Shown: positions 1-8,963, counted from the first letter of the stretch. The stretch: 43,080 bases of DNA from Lachnospiraceae bacterium UBA7199 (GCA_002490775.1 DKUR01000071.1:1-43080); one strand, 5' to 3'. A program made the numbers and translations. The notes: a model not told the origin generated them from the sequence alone.

Positions 1-214
1 TGACTAGCTTCCTACTCGATTTGCCCTTTCACAGCTTTGTTGTTTCGGGCTGGTTTTTCGTATTTCTGTAAACTCTAATTTTATTCGGAAAAATTCAAAT
101 TTCCGTGTTAAAACTTGCGGAATTCCACACCATTTCTACCTCTTGGCTAGTGGCTTTTTCGGCAGCAACCTAACATAATCACATTCATTCACACTACACG
201 GAATCACTTCTGTA
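1..214. other. Intergenic stretch downstream of tyrS
   Basis: No convincing gene is seen between the window edge and the end of tyrS. Read on the minus strand it holds only a 12-codon ORF (MVWNSASFNTEI, about 91-129) and short open stretches. A weak hairpin, CGGAAA/TTTCCG with an 8-base loop, lies near 87-106, but no clear U-tract follows it on either strand. The sequence gives the impression of a dispersed non-coding repeat, but only one copy is present here, so this cannot be tested from the window. Confidence 0.35.
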
Positions 215-1443
215 TTAAATAAATTTCAGTTTCACAAATTTCTTTTTACCAATACGGAGTACATCACCGTCCTCAATAGCCTCTTCCATGCTGGTGATGG
301 GAACACCATTTTTGCGGACGCCGCCTTGCGCGATCAGTCTTCGCAGTTCACTTTTGCTGCCTGTCAGTCCGCTTTCCAAAAAAGGTGTAAGGCAGTCAAA
401 CAGATTTTTCTGATTTGCCGTAATTTCAAGGCTTTCTACCTCCTTGGGAATCTCCTTTTTGGTAAATGCTTCTTCAAAGAATTTTTCTCCTGCCGCAGTT
501 TCTTCCGGGGTGTGGTATAAAGAAGTGATGGTTCTAGCCAGCAGAAGCTTGCTTATCTTGGGATTCTGCCCTGCTGCCAGGGCTTTTTTATCTCATCCAA
601 CTCCTCCGGCAGAATATCTGTGGCTAATTCAAAGTATTTTATTATTATAAAATCCGGTATCTGCATGACCTTACGGAACATAGTTCTGGCATCCTCGTAA
701 ATACCGATGTAATTGCCCAGACTCTTGCTCATTTTTTCCACACCGTCAATGCCCTCCAAAATTGGCATAAACAATGCTGCTTGTGGTTCCATTCCCCTAT
801 CTTTTTGAAGACTTCTTCCCATCAGGATGTTAAACGTCTGATCTGTTCCGCCAAGTTCTAAATCCGCTTCCAGCGCTACTGAATCATATGCCTGCATCAG
901 CGGATAAAAGAACTCATGCAGGCCAATGGGAATATTGTTGCGAAAGCGGTTCTCAAAATCATCCCGCTCCAGCATTCTTGCCACTGTAATGGTAGAAGCC
1001 AGTTGAAGCACCTCATCAAGCTGTAGCGGCTCCAACCATTCCCCGTTGTAGCGTACCTGAGTTTTCTCCCGGTCCAATATGTGAAAAATCTGTTCCTGAT
1101 ATGTCTGAGCATTCACCAACACCTCATGTTCTGTCATGGCTTTCCTACCCTTTGATCTGCCTGTTGGATCTCCAATTTTGGCAGTAAAATCGCCAATCAC
1201 AATAACAATTGTATGCCCCATGTCCTGCAATTGCTTTAACTTACGAAGTACCACCGCATGACCGATGTGAATATCCGCAGCGCTGGGATCCATACCGAAT
1301 TTCACAGTAAGGGGCTTGCCTGTGCAAATGCTTTTTTCCAGCTTAGCCGCCAGTTCTTCTTCTCCCACCAGATTTACTGCTCCCTGTTTAATTATGCGCA
1401 TCTGGTGCGCAGCCTGTTGTTTGATTGTTTCATTGGTTGTCAT
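215..1443 (-). CDS. tyrS: Tyrosyl-tRNA synthetase (KMSKS/TyrZ type), split by a -1 frameshift
   Basis: Class I synthetase that charges tRNA-Tyr with tyrosine in the cytoplasm. The HIGH motif (DIHIGH) lies about 60 residues from the start and KMSKS (VEKMSKSLGN) near residue 235. KMSKS rather than KFGKS points to the TyrZ subgroup. The first frame (553-1443) stops after 296 residues at QQGRIPR. Moving to the -1 frame at the run of A near 584-589 gives a smooth continuation (KALAAGQNPK, then SKLLLARTITSLYHT) and an S4-like C-terminal RNA-binding domain (SELRRLIAQGGVRKNG) ending IGKKKFVKLKFI at 215. The joined protein is about 409 residues, normal for the family. Start ATG at 1441-1443 follows AGAAAGGA. 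The break is either a one-base homopolymer error, a real mutation, or a programmed frameshift. Expression is controlled by the T-box leader upstream. Confidence 0.93.
568..607 (-). promoter_or_regulatory. Possible -1 frameshift signal inside tyrS
   Basis: In coding orientation the order is: a Shine-Dalgarno-like GGAGGAG (601-607), an 11-base spacer, the heptamer A_AAA_AAG in the correct phase (583-589), and a perfect 6-bp hairpin GCCCTGGCAGCAGGGC (568-583) that begins at the last base of the heptamer. A slip of -1 on this heptamer restores the full TyrRS frame. SD, slippery heptamer and hairpin is the arrangement known from dnaX-type frameshifting. Against this, the usual gap between heptamer and hairpin is about 5-8 bases and here it is none, and a homopolymer next to a hairpin is also a likely place for a sequencing error. 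Confidence 0.4.
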
Positions 1444-1554
1444 TTTTTTTCCTTTCTAAGGCTTGGCGCCTCCTGCAAATTTATGATTTCTTTCCATTCA
1501 GGTGAAGACTAAGACAACCAATGAGTGTACTTTATTTGGTGATATATCCTTACG

Positions 1555-1835
1555 CAAAAAACTCCCGTCCTTCAAAAGGACGAGAGTCTATTATCTCGCG
1601 ATACCACCTAATGTTTATAGACAGCTCACACTGCCCACCTCTTCGAGTACGACCTTATGGCTTATACTCTAGCACGCTAACGGATGCGGGAACCGTCGCA
1701 GCCTACTATCCACAGTTTTGCAGAATTTGGTGCGAAGCTCAAAGATGTATTCACACAAAGCTTCCCATGCGCCTCTCATCAACCGGCTGCTTTCTGTATG
1801 TTTCCTTCTGTGCTACTTCTTCTTATCATTGCTTT
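1555..1835 (-). promoter_or_regulatory. Tyrosine T-box leader with terminator
   Basis: Upstream of tyrS on the minus strand. The T-box sequence AGGTGGTATCGCG is at 1597-1609 (read in reverse). It is followed by an intrinsic terminator: a 12-bp stem formed by ACTCTCGTCCTT and AAGGACGGGAGT (1561-1587) and a U-run at 1556-1561. A UAC (Tyr) triplet in the context GTGAATACATC (1747-1749) is the likely specifier codon, in the 3' side of stem I. The family senses uncharged tRNA, here tRNA-Tyr, and allows read-through into tyrS when charging is low. The 5' boundary is approximate. Confidence 0.92.
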
Positions 1836-1870
1836 TCTTAATCAAATCACTTGAATATGAAATTGGTAGT

Positions 1871-1900
1871 ATTATAAACATATAAAAAAGTATTTGTCAA
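1871..1900 (-). promoter_or_regulatory. tyrS promoter
   Basis: On the minus strand a perfect -35 TTGACA (1895-1900) and a perfect -10 TATAAT (1871-1876) are separated by 18 bases. Transcription would start near 1864 and give a leader of about 420 bases that includes the T-box. Confidence 0.8.
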
Positions 1901-2059
1901 GCAGTTTTTTGATTCCATTCCATCAGGAAGAATCGCAATAATATGTTTTTTATGGTACAATGTGCTGTGAAGCTTTTTACGAATGGAATGTCTGTAAATC
2001 TTAAGTGGAAAAAGGTATAAATTACATATCATAACAGGAAGAAACATGAGGTAGATCAT

Positions 2060-2359
2060 ATGTCCATACAGGGAGAAACAAGAGAAAAAACAAGGATTCA
2101 TATACGGGAGCCCAAGCATTACAGAGTGATCATGCATAATGATGATTTTACGTCAATGGATTTTGTGGTGGAAATACTGATAGATATTTTTCATAAGGAT
2201 GAAACAGAGGCAACGCGCCTGATGCTGATGGTACATGAAAGCGGCAGAGCGGCAGTAGGCTCCTATCCTTACGATATTGCGGTCACTAAAGTACAGGCGG
2301 CGCAGGCAAGGGCGAAGGAAGCGGGCTTTCCCTTCCGGATGACAGTTGAGGAGAACTGA
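2060..2359 (+). CDS. clpS: ClpS, adaptor of the ClpAP protease
   Basis: Small adaptor that binds N-degron substrates and hands them to ClpA for unfolding and ClpP degradation. The protein is 99 residues. It has a short variable N-terminal tail followed by the conserved ClpS core: YRVIMHNDDFTSMDFVVEIL (Asn-Asp-Asp substrate-pocket region), then MLMVHESGRAAVG and the C-terminal YDIAVTKVQAA helix. Size and motifs match the family. A GAGGTAG element lies just before the ATG. clpA follows on the same strand 368 bases downstream, with a long palindromic element in the gap, so the pair probably forms one functional unit. No strong promoter was found upstream; a TACAAT -10 at 1956-1961 has only a weak -35. 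Confidence 0.95.
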   Translation: MSIQGETREKTRIHIREPKHYRVIMHNDDFTSMDFVVEILIDIFHKDETEATRLMLMVHESGRAAVGSYPYDIAVTKVQAAQARAKEAGFPFRMTVEEN

Positions 2360-2360
2360 A

Positions 2361-2695
2361 CCGATGTCATTAAGGTAAGGAATGACAGATGTGGGAGGAT
2401 GTCACGCCCCAGATAGCCGCTGGGCATAAGTCTATGACGAACCTATGTTCAGCGGTAAGAAGGACTAAGTATCCCCACCATAGGCTATGGAATGAGGACG
2501 CAATCGGCGCATTTGGCCATCCATGACCAAGTTGCGCCTTCATCGGACATCGTGTCCGATGATTGCTGGGTAAATAGGGGACACTAAGTCCTGCTAACCG
2601 CCTTCCATAAGGTTCGGCATAGACTTTATGTCCAGCCGGCTATTCGGAGCGTGACGTCCTCCCAGGACTGTTACTCCTTACCTTAATGACATTGA
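2361..2695. repeat. Long palindromic element between clpS and clpA (element A)
   Basis: The ends are perfect 18-base inverted repeats (ATGTCATTAAGGTAAGGA at 2364-2381 and its complement at 2675-2692). Pairing continues inwards with bulges through most of the element: GGGAGGATGTCACG pairs with CGTGACGTCCTCCC, and the stretch around AAGTCTATGACGAACC pairs with its partner near 2612-2628. Small inner hairpins include ATCGGACA/TGTCCGAT (2542-2560). A 7-base direct repeat, AACTGAA, flanks it exactly 3 bases outside each inverted repeat (2354-2360 and 2696-2702), as after transposition with target duplication. No ORF of note is inside. It could be a MITE, and in mRNA it would form a very long stem-loop between clpS and clpA. 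Confidence 0.85.
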
Positions 2696-2727
2696 AACTG
2701 AAGGGTTACAATAAAGGAGGCATAATT

Positions 2728-5037
2728 ATGCAGGTATCAAGTGAAGTGGCAGAAATGATCAATACCACATTTGCAATGGCTCAAAGCGCACATTTTGAAT
2801 ATGTGACGCCGGAGCTTGCACTGTATGTAATCTGTCAGAATAAAGTGTTTGCACGTGCTTTTGAAAACTGCGGCGGAAATGTGAAAGAGCTGGATCGGCA
2901 GTTAAGAACATATCTGGATACCTATATGGAGCAAAGGTCCGGGGAGGCGGAAAGCACTCCTGAACTTTCAACGGGAATGGGAAATATGCTGGCCTGTGCA
3001 TGGGCATCAGCCCAGGGCAGCGGCAAGCCTGTAGTGGAGCTGCCCCATGTGATACATGCCATGTATGAACTGGAAGAAAGTTATGCTGTTTATTATATGC
3101 GCGCACAGGGCGTAGAGATGACAGAACTTTTGCAGGAAATGGCAATTGCCTGTGAGGAAGCTGCATACGAAAGCGGTAATGGGAAAGAAAATGCCAAAAA
3201 GCAGGGCGGAAATGGACAAATTCATACACAAATGTGGGAGGGTGAAGCACAGGAAGATGGCAGTGAGGAAGAAAGTACAGACGCACAGGAAGGTTTCTGG
3301 AGGCGGTATGCGGTCTGTCTAAATGATGAAGTAGAAACATTTAATCCTCTTATTGGAAGAGAAAAAGAGCTGGAAAGAACCATGCAGATTCTCTGCCGCA
3401 AGGAGAAAAATAATCCCCTGCATATAGGGGAACCGGGAGTTGGAAAGACTGCGGTCACATATGGTCTTGCAAGACTTCTGGAGGAAGGTAAGGTTCCAAA
3501 GCCCTTAAAAGGGGCAAAGATTTTTTCGCTGGATTTAGGAAGTCTCCTGGCAGGAACCCAGTATCGCGGTGATTTTGAAAAACGTTTCAAAAGGGTAATG
3601 GAAAGCATCAGCCGGGAGGAAAAGCCAATTATTTATATTGATGAGATCCACAATATAGTAGGGGCAGGAGCGGTAAATGGCGGTACCTTTGACATTTCCA
3701 ATATGCTTAAGCCATATCTGGCAGCAGGGCATATCCGTTTTATCGGGGCTACCACCTATGAGGAATATAAGAAGCATTTCGAAAAAAGCAAAAGTCTGGT
3801 GAGGAGATTTCAGAATGTTGAGATCAAAGAACCGGACATTCAGGATGCCATTCAGATTCTGGAAGGGCTGAAAACAAATTACGAAGCGTTTCATGGTATC
3901 AGTTACGAAGAAGGGGTACTGGCATATGCAGTTGAGATGAGCGCAAAGTATATCAATGAACGGTTCCTGCCGGATAAAGCCATTGACCTGATAGATGAAG
4001 CAGGCGCTTACAGACGGATGCATTTACTAGAAGAAAAGATACAGACTGTGGATAAAGAGTTGATCGATGAAATCCTGTCAAAGACCTGCCATATCCCTAA
4101 GCAGGTGGTGGAAAAGGATGAAACACAGTCCCTGGCAACTCTGGAGCAGCGTCTGCAAAGCTGCGTGTTTGGCCAGGATGAAGCAATCGCACAGGTGGTC
4201 AATGCAGTAAAATTTTCAAGAGCCGGACTATTGGAAGAAGGAAAGCCGCTGGCCAGCCTGCTTTTTGTGGGGCCGACTGGTGTAGGTAAGACAGAAATAG
4301 CCAGAAGTCTTGCCAGAGAAATGGGGATCAGGCTGATCCGCTTCGATATGAGTGAATATGAAGAAAAACATGCTGTGGCCAAGCTGATCGGTGCACCGGC
4401 AGGATATGTGGGATACGAGGAAGGAGGACTGCTTACGGAAGAAATCCGTAAGTATCCTCATGCAGTTCTTTTACTGGATGAGATTGAAAAGGCACATTCC
4501 GATATTTATAACATACTTTTACAGGTTATGGATTATGCTACACTGACAGACAATCAGGGGCGGAAGGCAGATTTCAGGAATGTGATCGTCATTATGACTT
4601 CCAATGCAGGAGCCAGCCGGATGGGAAAGCATGGAATTGGTTTTGGGCAGAAGGATATCAAGGAAGATGTCATCATGGAGGAAGTGAAAAAGATTTTTCA
4701 GCCGGAGTTCCGCAACCGTTTAAACCAGATTGTAGTATTTCATGGAATGAATGAAGAAATGGCAGGGCAGATCGTTGAGAAAAAGTTAAAGGAACTTGCC
4801 AAAATGCTGATGAGGAAAAATGTGGAGCTGTTTGTCAGTATGGAAGCAAAGAAGTTGGTGCAGCAAAAAGGCATTAGTGCAGAGTTTGGTGCAAGAGAAA
4901 TAGAGCGTGTCATACAGGGCAAAGTCAAGCCCCTTTTGGTGGATGAAATTTTGTTTGGTAAGCTCAAAAATGGCGGGAAGTGCGAACTGACTGCTGACAA
5001 AGATCAGTTTAAAATTAAATTCTTTCAAAAGTGTTAG
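2728..5037 (+). CDS. clpA: ClpA, AAA+ unfoldase of the ClpAP protease
   Basis: Hexameric ATP-driven unfoldase that feeds proteins to ClpP. The protein is 769 residues from the ATG at 2728, chosen because AAAGGAGG lies 8 bases upstream. The earlier in-frame ATG at 2686 falls inside the palindromic element and lacks a ribosome site. Order: N-terminal Clp repeat domain (about 1-145); acidic linker; first AAA+ module with Walker A GEPGVGKT (about 235-242) and Walker B IIYIDEIHN; second module with Walker A GPTGVGKTE (about 514-522), Walker B VLLLDEIEKAH and a C-terminal D2-small domain. An IGFGQ loop (MGKHGIGFGQKD) fits the ClpP-docking IGF loop. No ClpB-type middle coiled coil is seen. The upstream ClpS supports ClpA over ClpC. 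clpP is not in the window. Confidence 0.95.
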   Translation: MQVSSEVAEMINTTFAMAQSAHFEYVTPELALYVICQNKVFARAFENCGGNVKELDRQLRTYLDTYMEQRSGEAESTPELSTGMGNMLACAWASAQGSGKPVVELPHVIHAMYELEESYAVYYMRAQGVEMTELLQEMAIACEEAAYESGNGKENAKKQGGNGQIHTQMWEGEAQEDGSEEESTDAQEGFWRRYAVCLNDEVETFNPLIGREKELERTMQILCRKEKNNPLHIGEPGVGKTAVTYGLARLLEEGKVPKPLKGAKIFSLDLGSLLAGTQYRGDFEKRFKRVMESISREEKPIIYIDEIHNIVGAGAVNGGTFDISNMLKPYLAAGHIRFIGATTYEEYKKHFEKSKSLVRRFQNVEIKEPDIQDAIQILEGLKTNYEAFHGISYEEGVLAYAVEMSAKYINERFLPDKAIDLIDEAGAYRRMHLLEEKIQTVDKELIDEILSKTCHIPKQVVEKDETQSLATLEQRLQSCVFGQDEAIAQVVNAVKFSRAGLLEEGKPLASLLFVGPTGVGKTEIARSLAREMGIRLIRFDMSEYEEKHAVAKLIGAPAGYVGYEEGGLLTEEIRKYPHAVLLLDEIEKAHSDIYNILLQVMDYATLTDNQGRKADFRNVIVIMTSNAGASRMGKHGIGFGQKDIKEDVIMEEVKKIFQPEFRNRLNQIVVFHGMNEEMAGQIVEKKLKELAKMLMRKNVELFVSMEAKKLVQQKGISAEFGAREIERVIQGKVKPLLVDEILFGKLKNGGKCELTADKDQFKIKFFQKC

Positions 5038-5158
5038 AATTCCGAAAGAAGGCAGAAAGACTTACCTGTTATAGTAAATAATAGATAGAAAATTTATATA
5101 TAACTTTGTGCCTGCAATTTCAAAGCAGCAGGTTACAGAAAGGGTAAGGTTGTTTTAA

Positions 5159-5839
5159 ATGATTATTCTGGAAACTAAAGGACTGAAAAAGCATTATGGT
5201 GAAGGCGAAAGCCTTGTGAAAGCTTTGGATAATGTAAATCTTAAGGTGGATCAGGGCGAGTTTGTCTCAATTGTAGGAACAAGCGGAAGCGGTAAATCTA
5301 CGCTGCTTCACATGCTGGGAGGATTGGATTATCCCACCGAAGGCAGTGTATTTGTAGATGGCAAAGATATTTCCACATTAAAGGAAGAGGCCCTTGCAAT
5401 TTTCCGGCGCAGGAAGATTGGTTTTGTATTTCAAAGCTATAACCTTGTTCCGGTTTTAAATGTCTATGAAAATATTGTGTTTCCGATTCAGCTTGATGGC
5501 AATCGGATTGATCAGGATTATATTGACAGGATCATAAAGACGCTGGGGCTGGAAAACAAGATAAATGCTCTACCCTCTCAGCTTTCAGGAGGACAGCAGC
5601 AGCGGGTTGCCATTGCAAGAGCTCTTGCGGCAAAACCGGCCATCATTCTGGCAGATGAACCTACCGGAAATCTGGACACCAGTACCAGCCAGGATGTATT
5701 GGGGCTTTTAAAGGTGACAGCAAAAAAATTTGAACAAACTATTGTGATGATCACCCATAACGAGGAGATCGCCCAGCTTGCCGACAGGATCATCAGGATC
5801 GAGGATGGAAAGATCGTGGCAGAGGGAGGACGGGCATGA
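5159..5839 (+). CDS. ABC exporter ATPase, MacB/LolD-like
   Basis: ATP-binding subunit of an FtsX-type ABC system. The 226 residues show Walker A GTSGSGKST, the Q-loop FVFQSYNLVP, the signature LSGGQQQR, Walker B IILADEPTGNLD, and the switch His in MITHNEE. This motif set, especially EPTGNLD, is typical of the MacB/LolD/SalX family that works with large FtsX permeases in lipoprotein, peptide or bacteriocin export or in resistance. The stop codon overlaps the permease start by 4 bases (ATGA), so the two are translationally coupled. No two-component genes adjoin, unlike BceAB-type resistance loci. Substrate unknown. Confidence 0.93.
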   Translation: MIILETKGLKKHYGEGESLVKALDNVNLKVDQGEFVSIVGTSGSGKSTLLHMLGGLDYPTEGSVFVDGKDISTLKEEALAIFRRRKIGFVFQSYNLVPVLNVYENIVFPIQLDGNRIDQDYIDRIIKTLGLENKINALPSQLSGGQQQRVAIARALAAKPAIILADEPTGNLDTSTSQDVLGLLKVTAKKFEQTIVMITHNEEIAQLADRIIRIEDGKIVAEGGRA

Positions 5840-8391
5840 GAAATGTATCTAATAAAAAAATCATCCGGATTCTTTCTCTAAGGACCATGAAGGAAAAGCG
5901 GTGGAAGAATCTGATTGCGGTATTGGCCATTGCTCTTACTACTTTGCTTTTTACTGCGCTATTCACCGCAGGCAGTTCTATGATGAGTTCCCTGCAGGAG
6001 GCAACCATGCGGCAGGTCGGGACAAGCGCGCATGGAGGTTATAAATACTTAACTATGGAAGAATATGAAAGGGTAAAGGCAGCAGGCGGTTATCAGGATA
6101 TCAGTTATGATATTATGGCAGGGTTTGGAAGTAATCCTGAGTTAAACGGTATTCAGACAGAGGTGCGTTATAGCGAGGCTCAGCAGGCAAAATGGAGTTT
6201 TAGTTATCCGGAAGAAGGAAAAATGCCGGAAAAGATAAATGAGTGTGCCGCCAGCTCTAAGGTCCTGGAAGCCCTCGGCGTTCCTCTTAAGACAGGGGAA
6301 AAGGTGAATATTTCCATTTCCGGTTATGATGCAGAAGGAAATGAGGTTATTTTTGAGGAAGAATTTACTTTAAGCGGATTCTGGTATTCCAATGATGCTT
6401 CCAGAGCACAGGAGTTTTGGATATCCAGAGAGTGGCTGGATGAAAATATTGATCTTTTATCAGAAAATTATAATCAACGTATGAAGGAAAAGGGACTTTT
6501 TCAGCCGACTGGCTCCCTGCAGGCAGGCATTTGGTTTGATTCTTCTTTTGATATTGAGACTCAGATGGAAGAGCTTACCAGACGGGCAGGGTTTTCAGAG
6601 GATGAAATTGACATCAGTGTTAACTGGGCATATGGTGCGGCCAGAGTGGATGGCTTTACACTGCTTTTGGGAATTGGGCTGTTGTTCCTTATTATTCTGT
6701 CGGGCTACTTGATTATTTATAATATTTTTTACATTAATGTTACCATTGATATCCGCTATTATGGACTTTTAAAAACCATAGGCGCCACTGGCAGGCAGCT
6801 TCGGCGCATGGTGCGCACACAGGCGCTTATGCTTTCAGCGTTGGGAATTCCCCTTGGACTTTTAACAGGATGGTTTGTGGGCAGGGGAGTGATGCCTGCG
6901 ATCTATAGAGCGACAGTTACGGATGGTGTTACCAATATTGCTTTGAACCCCTGGATTTTTCTTGGCGCGGCGCTGTTTTCACTGGCGGTGGTATATATAA
7001 GCTGTATTAAGCCCTGCCACTTGGCAACAAAGGTATCTCCCATAGAAGCGGTGCATTATGTGGAAAGTATTACCTACAAGAAGAAGGAGAAAAAGGCGGC
7101 GAAGGTTTCCATGTTCCATATGGCGGCAGCTAACATGGGAAGAAATAAAAAGAAAGCGGCAGCAGTGATTGCCTCTTTATCATTAAGTCTTATTCTGTTA
7201 AATGCCACTTATGCACTGGTGAAAGGGTTTTCCTTTGATGAGTATGTGAAGGACTACCTGCTTGGCGATATGCAGGTCACTCATTATACCATGCTGGATG
7301 CGTCAAGTAACTGGAAGGATCATGAGGCAGTGACGCCGGAAGCAGTTTCTGCCATAGAGGCAATTCCGGGGGTTAACTGTGTGCATACTGTGGAAGATAA
7401 GACGGGTTCAGATATGGTGGCGATAGAAGATGAGATGTTTGACCGGTTTATAAATTATTATCAATCAGAAATGCAGGGATCTATAGGGATAGAAGAGCTG
7501 CTTGGAGGAGTAAAGGAAAGCGGCAGGATATTTGCAGATTTATTTCATATCTCGGAAGGCATGTATTCGTATCTGGATATGCAGGAAGGAGATTTTGACA
7601 GGGAGAAATTTGAGCAGGGCGGATATGCGGTTCTGCTGGTGGATTATTTTTCAAAAAACTGGGCTTTAGTGGGAGACCGGGTAACGCTGAAGGGCGATGA
7701 AGCGTCGCCGGACAAAGAGGTGGAGATCATTGCTTTGGCGCAGCTGCCCTATTCTGTTGGCACACGCAGCCTTACTTTGGGAGGGATCCGTCTGCTGTTA
7801 TGTGAAAAAGATTTTAGGGAACTTTATGACGTGGAAGGTGCGTTACATGCCTGTATTGATGTGGAGGCGGAAAAAGAGGAGCAAGTGATTGCACAAATTG
7901 AAGAACTGCTGGAAGCAGACTACCCGGAACTTGTACTAAGCACCAAGGAAACTCTGAGAAAAGAATTTGCGGCGGAAAACAACCTGTTTGCGGTTATAGG
8001 CGGTCTGCTTGGATTGATTCTTGGACTGATCGGCGTACTGAATCTGATCAATGCCATGATAACAGGCATTCTTACAAGAAAACAGGAATTTGCCATGATG
8101 CAGGCTGTGGGAATGACCGGAAAGCAGCTTGAGCAGATGCTTACAATGGAAGGAATCCTGTATGGAGTATGGACGCTGGGAATTGCCATGACCTTCGGAA
8201 ATTTGGTCAGCTATGGACTGGTTTATTTAATAGGAAAAAATATGACATATTTTGTATGGGGATTTCATATGCTTCCGCTGGTGATAAGCATTCCTGTTAT
8301 TGGACTGTTGTCCATCATCCTTCCGGTGTGCTGCTACCATACATTGTGTAAAAAGAGTATTATAGAGCGGTTGCGGCTGGCGGAAGTATGA
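5836..8391 (+). CDS. FtsX-family ABC permease
   Basis: Membrane partner of the preceding ATPase, 851 residues. One transmembrane helix near residues 25-50 is followed by a large extracytoplasmic segment up to about 270. A cluster of three or four helices comes next (LLLGIGLLFLIILSGYLII; ALGIPLGLLTGWFVG; FLGAALFSLAVVYIS). A second helix near 450 and a second outside domain follow. The C-terminal FtsX cluster (AVIGGLLGLILGLIGVL; AMTFGNLVSYGLVYLIG; IPVIGLLSIILPVCCY) ends the protein. The doubled FtsX layout matches MacB-like or BceB-like long permeases. An intrinsic terminator follows at 8448. Function beyond export or substrate release is not visible. Confidence 0.92.
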   Translation: MRNVSNKKIIRILSLRTMKEKRWKNLIAVLAIALTTLLFTALFTAGSSMMSSLQEATMRQVGTSAHGGYKYLTMEEYERVKAAGGYQDISYDIMAGFGSNPELNGIQTEVRYSEAQQAKWSFSYPEEGKMPEKINECAASSKVLEALGVPLKTGEKVNISISGYDAEGNEVIFEEEFTLSGFWYSNDASRAQEFWISREWLDENIDLLSENYNQRMKEKGLFQPTGSLQAGIWFDSSFDIETQMEELTRRAGFSEDEIDISVNWAYGAARVDGFTLLLGIGLLFLIILSGYLIIYNIFYINVTIDIRYYGLLKTIGATGRQLRRMVRTQALMLSALGIPLGLLTGWFVGRGVMPAIYRATVTDGVTNIALNPWIFLGAALFSLAVVYISCIKPCHLATKVSPIEAVHYVESITYKKKEKKAAKVSMFHMAAANMGRNKKKAAAVIASLSLSLILLNATYALVKGFSFDEYVKDYLLGDMQVTHYTMLDASSNWKDHEAVTPEAVSAIEAIPGVNCVHTVEDKTGSDMVAIEDEMFDRFINYYQSEMQGSIGIEELLGGVKESGRIFADLFHISEGMYSYLDMQEGDFDREKFEQGGYAVLLVDYFSKNWALVGDRVTLKGDEASPDKEVEIIALAQLPYSVGTRSLTLGGIRLLLCEKDFRELYDVEGALHACIDVEAEKEEQVIAQIEELLEADYPELVLSTKETLRKEFAAENNLFAVIGGLLGLILGLIGVLNLINAMITGILTRKQEFAMMQAVGMTGKQLEQMLTMEGILYGVWTLGIAMTFGNLVSYGLVYLIGKNMTYFVWGFHMLPLVISIPVIGLLSIILPVCCYHTLCKKSIIERLRLAEV

Positions 8392-8447
8392 TTGCTTTTT
8401 TGAACTTTTAGGGCTTTAGAAACTTTATATGTTGAAATGATACGTAC

Positions 8448-8495
8448 TTTCCCCTGTGGCTGTGCTGATTGGCATATTACAGGGGAAAAAATTTT
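8448..8495 (+). terminator. Intrinsic terminator after the ABC operon
   Basis: TTTCCCCTGT pairs with ACAGGGGAAA around a loop of about 28 bases, followed by AAAATTTT. It lies 56 bases after the permease stop. Confidence 0.75.
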
Positions 8496-8567
8496 GCATC
8501 CGTATTTCCCTTAACTAGTTCACACAGATTCATTACAATGTGTTATAATTCAACCCCCTTTTCGGAA

Positions 8568-8596
8568 TTGCGTACCCGCTAAAAATAGATTATAAT
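8568..8596 (+). promoter_or_regulatory. Promoter of the 8631 gene
   Basis: TTGCGT (8568-8573), 17 bases, then a perfect TATAAT (8591-8596). A second TATAAT at 8544-8549 has a poorer -35. The gene start with AGGAG/GGAGG sites is 35 bases downstream. Confidence 0.65.
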
Positions 8597-8630
8597 TGCA
8601 TTAACAATCAGGAGTTGTGGAGGATTACCT

Positions 8631-8963
8631 ATGTTGGAAATACCCGAAAGAGTTAATTATGAAGAATGGGATAATCATGATTTTATCATTCCGGCAGAAC
8701 TACAACTAACAGATAATAGTTTTCTTCATGAAGCTATACAGGTTTTTTATAAAGCGGGAGGATATGACTTTTTTAAGGTTATTAACCCGGAAAAATATGC
8801 ATCGAAATGGTTGGATTTTGTGGGTGGCTTGTACTCAGATATTGAAGATGGCAAATACAAAACGGATGGCAAATTTCATAAGATTCCCTTGTCTGATGAA
8901 GATAGGATATCACTGAAAGAACAAGGCGTTCCAGAATTATTTACAGACAATATTGATGTCTAA
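8631..8963 (+). CDS. Hypothetical protein, 110 residues
   Basis: Not recognised. It is soluble and acidic and rich in aromatic residues (NYEEWDNHDFIIP, GGYDFFKV, SKWLDFVGGLYSDIEDG), with no signal peptide or membrane helix. The ATG follows AGGAG and GGAGG sequences and a good promoter, so expression is likely. Base composition is more AT-rich than the operons on either side. It is followed closely by a HIT-family gene on the same strand (84 bases between), which may be co-transcribed. It could be an immunity-like or stress-related small protein, but nothing in the sequence decides this. Confidence 0.7.
   Translation: MLEIPERVNYEEWDNHDFIIPAELQLTDNSFLHEAIQVFYKAGGYDFFKVINPEKYASKWLDFVGGLYSDIEDGKYKTDGKFHKIPLSDEDRISLKEQGVPELFTDNIDV

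Noticed and set aside
1521..1841. Plus-strand ORF of 106 residues
   Set aside because: It is antisense to the T-box leader; the conserved T-box, terminator and specifier explain the sequence.
2686..2727. Upstream ATG as the clpA start
   Set aside because: It lies in the inverted repeat arm and has no ribosome site, while the ATG at 2728 follows AAAGGAGG.
2759..4023. Three minus-strand ORFs of 128-193 residues within clpA
   Set aside because: All are shadows of clpA, which has complete AAA+ motifs in the plus frame.
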